Assembly (NCBI GenBank): GCA_028023455.1
Contig: JAQFVV010006216.1
Span: 4,234,877-4,298,876, forward strand
Length of the DNA: 64,000 nt
Origin: Epiperipatus broadwayi
Lineage: Eukaryota > Onychophora > Udeonychophora > Euonychophora > Peripatidae
Reading direction: 5' to 3'
Of this stretch, positions 57,213 through 64,000 are shown piece after piece. Numbering within the stretch: the first letter of the stretch is position 1; each line of letters starts with the position of its first letter. Made by a program: the position numbers and the translations under genes. The notes beneath the pieces were generated by a model. The model made no database searches. It was not told the DNA's origin and saw only the letters and a list, made by a program, of their open reading frames with translations.

Positions 57213-58552
57213 CGCCTGGGTCTCGTTTTACACGGATTTATTTAACGCGATTTTGAAGTTACGCGATTCATGTTTCTTCTTAATATTTTTGTATGCAGTT
57301 TTCTTTTATGCATTAACACTGTATTAGACCGGAAGTCGAACTCTGATAATGTGCTATTACTTTAAATAATAAATTTTACGCACTTATGTCATATTTAAAG
57401 TAATAGCACATTATTGGAATTCGACTTTCATCTTAATAATTTCAATATTTTCAGTGCTTTATAATAGCAAGATTTTATGCAATAATGAAATTAAAATCAT
57501 GATTTCCACATTTTATGTACACACATTAAATTTTACAAGATTATAATGTCAATTTGTTCAAACGTGCGTGTTAATTTTGCATTTTAAATCACATTGTTTT
57601 TGCTTTTTAAAAAAGAATGTAATCAATTATTAATCATTTAGTGTCCACAAGTTTATTTTTAAAAGGTGAGTAATAGCAGTGGGCACAATTAAATTTGACA
57701 ATTAAAATCTGATTTTTAATTATAATTAACAATTTAAAAATTACTTAAGGCAACTGAAATTATTGTGATGTGAAACGAAATTTGATTTTTAAACAGAATT
57801 GAAAATTAAAGACAAAAATAAGAATTTAATTTTTAGTTGTTAGTTTTAATCAAATTTTTCCTAGCAATGTAGAAAAAAATAATGAAACAGCAGTGGAACC
57901 TGTTACTTTCACTGCAAAAATGATTCGAGGTCTTCAAATTTCTAATCAGTTGGCAAATTATTTTCTTATTAATGATACTAATCACGAATGTGCTCTTAAA
58001 TTCCGAGAGCTAAATGGTTGTATGTCTGGATATTGTGAGCTTCATAAACAATTAATAAAATCATCATCTCAAAGATTAATTACTAATTATGTTGTCACCA
58101 GAAAACCATTAACACAACATGAGAGTGAAGTTGGTGTTAGTTGTATTTCCTCTTGTGAAGAATCTGATTTTTTACCAGTTTGCAAACGAACCTGTTTATC
58201 GGCAAATAGCGATAATAATTAAAATGTGTATAAAAAAATTTAAATTACTGTACTATAAATTATGCATAAAAATATTGTTTTGAATAAAATTAAATATTAT
58301 AGTTAAAAAAAGTTTGTCTTGTATCAATTTTTTTCAAATTTGAAATTTTTTATAAGTCATATTTTATTTCCTTATTTTTTTTTGCGCAAATTTTAAAGTA
58401 ATTTTACGTTAGTGCTTTGCTTTTATGCGATTTTTGAAAAACCACAGTCTGTATCCCCCCTTTTTCAAGGTAAGTTATGTCTATTTTTGTGCGATTTCTT
58501 TTGTGCATGTTTTCTGAGGAACCTATCTATCGCGTAAAACGAGACCCAGGTG
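57213..58552 (+). mobile_element. Pogo/Tigger-type DNA transposon nested in the Penelope minus arm
   Basis: 1340 bp with terminal inverted repeats CGCCTGGGTCTCGTTTTAC (left) and CACCTGGGTCTCGTTTTAC (right, reverse complement), flanked by TA on both sides (57211-57212 and 58553-58554). Comparison with the uninterrupted plus arm near 60300 confirms insertion at a single TA. The inner part has an imperfect inverted pair (57330-57420, GTCGAA...AATGTGCTATTACTTTAAA) and a C-terminal transposase remnant. The N-terminal DNA-binding and catalytic parts are lost. Confidence 0.85.
57853..58222 (+). pseudogene. Tigger-type transposase, C-terminal tail
   Basis: An open stretch of about 120 residues, without an ATG at its start, ends NSDNN and a stop at 58222. 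It contains TAKMIRGLQISNQLANYFLI, NDTNHECALKFRELNGCMSG and YCELHKQLIKSSSQRLITNY. This is the conserved C-terminal pattern of Tigger transposases: a helix, then NDPN..RSxxF....CL..YxELxxxLKK..Q..I..F. Because this tail lies beyond the catalytic domain, the fragment has no activity. It sits near the right end of the element, as expected. Confidence 0.7.
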
Positions 58553-58771
58553 TACTCATGTTTATACTCCTATTTAACTTATAAGCAATTTTCTCTTTAT
58601 ATATTTTATTTAATAACTATTTATACCGATCTCAATGATCCTAATCCCGGAATCCCTATTAAGTTTTGGTTTATCTTATTAGTATTGCTTCTTTTATTTT
58701 CCTTTTTTTAATATCTTCCATATGTAACTTCATTTTTATTGAACTTTGTGTAAATTTGTGTCTTGTTTCCT

Positions 58772-59340
58772 TCATATGTATATATATTGGTGATTTATTA
58801 TATGACATGTTTTAATCTTGTTTTTATAGAATTTTGTTTCTTCCACATATTTGTTATCAATCCCACTATCTACACATTGTTTGGATTTTATCACATATAC
58901 TCCATTAAGTATTTCTTTATTATATCCTACGTATTTGTTATCTATCAAATTTAATAAGTTTTCCATTTTTTATTAACTATTTTTGTAATAATTATTCTTT
59001 TGTATTTTTTATTAATCTTTATAATTTTGTTAAACTTATTCACTATAATATTATTTGTTTTTATTCCTATATATCTATTTTTACCTTTCTTTTTTCCTTC
59101 ACTCTTTTCATTTTTATTTATCCTATACTCCAATTTTTCAATACTTCTTTTAATTATATGTACAGGGAAATCACTCTTTTTTAACTCATCGATTATTAAA
59201 TCTTTTTGTTTAATATAGTCTTCTTTTCTTGAACAATACACTGCAGCCCTGTATATTCTTGAATATATACGACTAATTTTATATTTCCTGTCAATGTTGG
59301 AAAAACAACTTATTTTGTTACCAATATTGTTCTTATAAAT
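58772..59340 (-). pseudogene. Penelope-like GIY-YIG nuclease, minus arm
   Basis: The minus strand carries the same C-terminal region as the plus arm in two overlapping frames. 58951-59241 begins YCSRKEDYIKQKDLIIDELK and holds the basic linker. 58772-58966 holds ILNGVYVIKSKQC and NKYVEETKFYKNKIK, the GIY-YIG nuclease with one altered residue in the YVGET block (Gly to Glu). The frames overlap by 16 bases, so a single frameshift separates them. The plus-strand frames at 58763 and 59000 are shadows. Confidence 0.68.
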
Positions 59341-59394
59341 ATTTGTCTGAAAGCCAAAGACAAATAAACTGGTTTATTAATAATACTAATAAAA

Positions 59395-60110
59395 ATGAAA
59401 GAGAATATAAAGTTTACAGTTGAGAATGAAGAAAATAATGAAATTACACATCTGGATATAATGTTTCAAAAGAAATTGATAGATAAAAAAATGGTATATT
59501 CAGACAAATATTTATAACAATATTGGTAACAAAATAAACTGTTTTCCGACATTGATAGGAAATATAAAATTAGTTGTATATATTCAAGAATATACAGGGC
59601 TGCAGTGTATTGTTCAAGAAAAGAAGACTATATTAAACAAAAAGATTCAATAATCAATGAGTTAAAAAAGTGGTTTCTTTGTACATATAATTAAAAGAAG
59701 TATTGAAAAATTAGAGTATAAGATAAATAAAAATGAAGAGTGAAGGAAAAAAGAAAGGTAAAAATAGATATATAGGAATAAAAACAAATATTAGTGAATA
59801 AATTTAACAAAATTATAAAGATTAATAAAAAATGCAAAAGAATAATTACTACAAAAATAGTTAATAAAAAGAGAAAATCTATTAAATTTGATAGATAACA
59901 AATGCATGGGATATAATAAAGTTGATAAAGAAATAATTAATGGAGTGTATGTGATAAAATGCAAACAATGTCTAGATAGTGGGAATGATAACAAATATGT
60001 GGGAGAAATAAAAAATTCTATAAAAACAAGATTAAAACATGTCAGATAATAAATCACTGATATATATATATATATATGAAGGAAACAGGACACAAATTTA
60101 CACAAAGTTC
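59395..60110 (+). pseudogene. Penelope-like RT end and GIY-YIG nuclease, plus arm
   Basis: The plus strand begins with the end of the reverse transcriptase (IKFTVENEENNEITHLDIMF, the family's ...LPFLDV block, about 59408-59465). It continues after frameshifts through RIYRAAVYCSRKED (near 59600) and a basic linker, to the nuclease NGVYVIKCKQCLDSGNDNKY (about 59940-60000) with the GVYVI...KYVGE form of the GIY-YIG motif. A KTRLKH helix follows, then KETGHKFTQSS, the second conserved nuclease block. Several stops and shifts disrupt it. The linker is unusually rich in Lys, Asn and Ile, reflecting the AT-rich genome. Confidence 0.7.
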
Positions 60111-60430
60111 AATAAAAATGAGGTTACATATGGAAAATATTAAAGAAAGGAAAATAAAAGCAATACTAATAAGATAAAACCAAAATTTAATAGGGATTCT
60201 GGGATTAGAATGAGACTGGTATAGATACAGTTATTAAATAAGATATATACAGGTAAATATATAGAGAAAATTGTTTATAAGTTAAATAATATAAACATGA
60301 GTATAGTTATAGATATTACATATTAGTAAAAACTTAGCATATTTATATATAAAACAGTATAATATAAATTTATAAGAGAATTAAGTTTATATAGTAAAAA
60401 TAAAAGTTGAAGTGTATAAAATATATATAT

Positions 60431-63400
60431 TGTACCCTTTTGTTTAGGTTAGGAGGAATTATTTATATCAATTTACTCAAAAATTTTAAATTTAAGTTAT
60501 TTTAAAGGTATGATGTATATAATGTGTTGATGACCTTTTAAAGTCTAGTTAAAGCAAATAAGAATATTTACTGTATAATATTGTGTTAATATTTTAAAAA
60601 AACAGTTAACTAAAGATAAATTATATTGTATGGTTGGGAAAACTGGCCATAATAAATACTGCATTAATAAATCTTGTAAATAAAGGGTTAAAGTAAAGTT
60701 AAAAAGTAATAACTTGAAGTTAAATATATTTGAGTAATAAAAATTAATATTTAATAATTGAATGTAAAATATTCATTTAAAAGTAGTATTGTGGTAGAAA
60801 ATGAATATTAGGTTTTGTGATATTAAACTATTATTTTAAAAGTTGTTATATTATTTTATAAAAAATATTTTTTTTTGTAAATTATTTAAATTGTTTTCAG
60901 CTAAATTGTAAGCGTTTCATGTGGGATATGTCATGTGACAGATAGATATCAATACACACATGCTTGCGAGTTTTTTTTAGTAAAGTTGCAAAACTTTTAA
61001 AATTCTAATATAAAGTATAAAATATTATATTTGACTACCACAAGATAAAAATAAAATTAGTGTAAATTATTAAGTCATGTTTTTTTTATTACTTTACAAA
61101 AACGAATGTAGTAAGTAAAATTAGATTTTTGTTTTGTTTTAAAAACATTTTAAAAAAAGTTAAAGGTAATAATAAATATTGATATAATTTTAAGTTATTT
61201 TGAAGTGTTTGATAGATGTAAATAAAATATGAAAATTAAATAGGAATTAAATAATATAATAAATATTAGATAAATCATTGTTTATTTTTAACTTTGATTC
61301 TGTGTTGTTGGCTAGGGATGTAAATAAGCTAGCAGAGCATTGTTTAGTTAACCAATCAAGGGAGTAATTTGGGTATAAAATTGGTGCACAATTATTTTCG
61401 GAGTACTACTACAACTACTTCTGTTAACTAAGTGTGCTGTATTAAACTTAACTTCTATTAGTTTGCAGTATAAAGATTCAGAGTACCATTAATAGTCAAT
61501 TATATTAATTTCTAATTCCAAGAAAGTACAGTAATTTATTATAAGATCGTATAATACAGAAATGCCATGCTAAAAGCTAAGTAATTCATTATCAACCGAT
61601 TTATTAAGCTTGATCTTAACATCACATTAAACATGAATAGATTATCATTAAATTTAAATTTATATAAAAAATGTCAAAATTGTTTCCATTAGGCATATAA
61701 TTTTGCCTAGATTAATTAGTAATTGTAATTTGCTATTGAGATTAGCAAATTGGATGTCACATGGGAGGTTTAAAGGAAATTCACCAGAAATTAAAAGTAA
61801 AAAAAAAAATGCCTTTATTCGGAGGACTCATTTTAAAATTAAGACTAAGGAAATAAGATAGTAAAGTTTTAAAACTTTTAACTTGATAAAAAATAATTAT
61901 TTTGGGAAATACGGAAATGTTTCTTTATGAAGAAATATTTAATAATCTATTTTAAAAAGATCGTAATAACTTTAAAAATGTAAAAACCAAGACCACTATC
62001 GAAACGTTTCATATTTTATTAAAAGGAATTTTTTTAAATAGATAACAAAATTAGCCTATTATTAATTAGTGTATGCTGGTCATACAAAAGATGTTAAAAT
62101 TTATTTCTGGAGATATTTAAATACGTAGAAAAAGTTGAGACATTGTATTAGATAATATAAACCAGCATGGGATTTGAATGAAATTATCAGAACTTTGAAA
62201 TTATTTTATTATATGACATTGAAAAATACTTCCAATAATTATTTTAAATTAATGGGAACCATGAACTATTATTTTATAAACTTTTAGGAGCAGATTCATG
62301 GTTATTTATGAAGCAATCCGGATATTTTAAAAATTGACTTACCTTATTTTTATTTTCGAAAATTGTCATTCATTTTGCTTTAAAGTGGAACCAACAGAGC
62401 ATGCATGATTTTGGCATCAGTAGAAGTTTTTCATCAACAGCACTGGGAAGTGAAATACCCAAGAGGAAAAAAAAGACATTTTTTCTTCAAGGAACTTATT
62501 GACAAAGTTTTTGTTTTCGTAAATATGATTTTGAATTATTTCTTTTTACTAATTTGTGTTAATGCTTATTCATAGATTAGAGATAGGAAAGGAACATAAA
62601 AATATTAAACTACTTACTAACATAGTGCTTAGATTCTTATAAAAAATATTTAATAATTTTAAAAAGACTCAATATTTTAAGTGTGATAATATTAAATGAA
62701 TGATATACTATATAATGTTTTATTTAGTTCGTGGATCAGAAAACGTCATTTAAGTGGTCAACCAGTAGAAAGATCACTTATGGTAATAATTATAAAAATA
62801 TTAATGATTTTATGTATTTTTTTTATATTTTAGATGGTCAAATTATTATGTCATTTTTTGTGTAGATGTGTGAAAACATATAAATACACGATGCATACAC
62901 AGATCTTATAGTTTATTTATTTAAAAAAATATGCATACTTTTATCTTATATTATAAATATATTCTAACATAATGGGAATATAATTGTATGATTCTATCAT
63001 GATTGAACTTAATGCTTATTGTAAGTGGTTGAAGTATTAAAGTATTATGTCGACTAATTATTTATATTTTGGTTCAAGAGTTATTAAAGAAATGAAGCAA
63101 TCTTTTCTTACTGAGCAGTTAGGTTATTTATATGTGAACTTATTTATTGTTATAAAGATGTGTAAGAATTTTAGCGATGTAGAATGATAAATCTCTAAAG
63201 AAGTTATCAAGATATTGACTTGGAACTAAATTAAATGAAACCAAGATGTTTTATGTAGGATTTATTAATATAGGAACAAAGATAATCGATGATGATGATT
63301 ATGCAAGTATAGATAACTTAGCTCTATAGCTTGTATATTTTCCATGGCAGTGTTTTCTTTGTGCTGAAGTTAAATGTTCCATAGAGCTGAATAGCCTGGA

Positions 63401-64000
63401 CATTATATTTTGTGGTGGTTATTAGACAGATAAGTCATACCTCATTTTTATACACTGTTACCGTGATGATTATATAGTAGAGGTACTAGTAGGTTAGACT
63501 CTAATTTATTTTATTTGCCTATGCATCTGTTTGCTATCAAAATTTCTACTATTACATCGTATAGGATGATATTTAAAATAAGAAATGATAAACAATTTTG
63601 GAGGTATGGATAGTATTAAAAAGTATAAGATATGTTGTCTTACTTGAAGTGAAGATAGAGATGAATACAAAAATTATAAGAATATGGTTTATCAGGAAAG
63701 GAATCATAAAATTTTCATATTCGAAATTGATTATTTTTTTATAAAGATATGTAAGTAATAATTAAAGTTGGTTTGTGAAAATATTGAATAACTGTGAAGT
63801 ATTTTAAAATTTACATATAATGCATATTTTTGACAATATGATAAAACCGAATCATGTTTAAATGATAGATTTTTGTAAATGTTATTCTGTAGCAACGATA
63901 TACACTATCACATACATTTTATCTGATATTAATATTTAAGCAGTAGTATAATTAGACCGCTATGTTGTTAATTAAATTTATTCATGTCGTTATTAAATTG
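60431..64000. other. AT-rich non-coding DNA
   Basis: No gene. Around 61370 a TATAAAA is followed by a balanced-composition stretch with ATTAAA (61440), which resembles an LTR promoter or a stand-alone promoter but has no supporting context. The rest is AT-rich with no recognisable structure. Confidence 0.5.

Larger units (their letters stand above)
56441..60430. mobile_element. Penelope-like element as two head-to-head copies, one arm split by pogo
   Basis: Two copies of the C-terminal part of a Penelope-like element diverge from a centre near 59420. The minus arm runs 59340 to 56441 and is interrupted by a pogo-type transposon at 57213-58552; the plus arm runs 59341-60430. Homologous stretches are 58556-59340 with 59510-60305, and 57060-57215 with 60305-60430. 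The minus arm is longer at its tail, where it ends with a hammerhead-like motif at 56486-56513; the plus arm is truncated there. Both arms have frameshifts. The plus arm also keeps about 110 bases of reverse-transcriptase sequence absent from the minus arm. Confidence 0.75.

Noticed and set aside
57893-58222. Intact host gene encoding a 109-residue protein
   Set aside because: The frame has no ATG at its start, lies inside a transposon with TA-flanked terminal repeats, and matches only the C-terminal tail of Tigger transposases.
61300-61460. Promoter with TATAAAA at 61374
   Set aside because: A TATA-like word is expected by chance in such AT-rich DNA, and no gene or element boundary follows.

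Overview
The window is AT-rich, intron- and repeat-dominated DNA of a metazoan, almost certainly an invertebrate. The evidence is one compact animal-type gene with a splice acceptor and an AATAAA signal, and many animal transposon families: Penelope-like, L1/Tx1-like and other LINEs, Merlin, pogo/Tigger, hAT and tRNA-derived SINEs. CpG is scarce except inside some insertions. The lineage cannot be fixed from this sequence alone. There are no bacterial operons, CRISPR arrays or rRNA genes.

The only convincing host gene is NUDCD2 on the plus strand (CDS 48522-48983). It encodes a 153-residue CS-domain cochaperone, its whole coding region lies in one exon, and a 3' splice site sits 10 bases before the ATG. 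Almost everything else recognisable is mobile DNA. From left to right: a non-coding element with three hammerhead-ribozyme cores (3783-5036) and a decayed relative (6459-7285); a short tRNA-derived SINE (8310-8445); an old Penelope-like element on the minus strand (about 11060-14960) split by a CpG-richer LTR-like insertion (11349-13291); a second SINE (16890-16975); a nearly intact but frameshifted LINE (18021-21710), a Merlin transposon (21711-22810) and an inverted 3' fragment of the same LINE (22808-23105); tandem and inverted repeats (23453-29880); an 8.4-kb Merlin-type element with 48-bp terminal repeats (31318-39761) carrying tandem repeats and a nested 5.9-kb L1/Tx1-like LINE with a 15-bp target duplication; a Tigger-like remnant (45653-46475) and a gag/ORF1-like remnant (46720-47340); NUDCD2; a second Penelope-like element with inverted ends (50178-51543); a third SINE (52326-52455); a hAT element with a perfect 8-bp target duplication (54780-55657); a foldback repeat with hammerhead-like motifs (55803-56272); and a Penelope-like element present as two head-to-head copies (56441-60430), one arm split by a pogo/Tigger element. 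The stretches between are AT-rich and show no gene.

Two themes stand out. First, Penelope-like or ribozyme-bearing sequences recur at least six times, most in inverted (foldback) arrangement, and the left-most has self-cleaving ribozyme cores at 457-bp spacing, the layout of a retrozyme. Second, several elements look functionally coupled: the SINEs carry A-rich tails and 12-15 bp duplications like those of the L1/Tx1-like LINE that could have mobilised them, and each of two DNA-transposon superfamilies (Merlin, Tigger) is present as one element keeping an N-terminal and another keeping a C-terminal transposase fragment.
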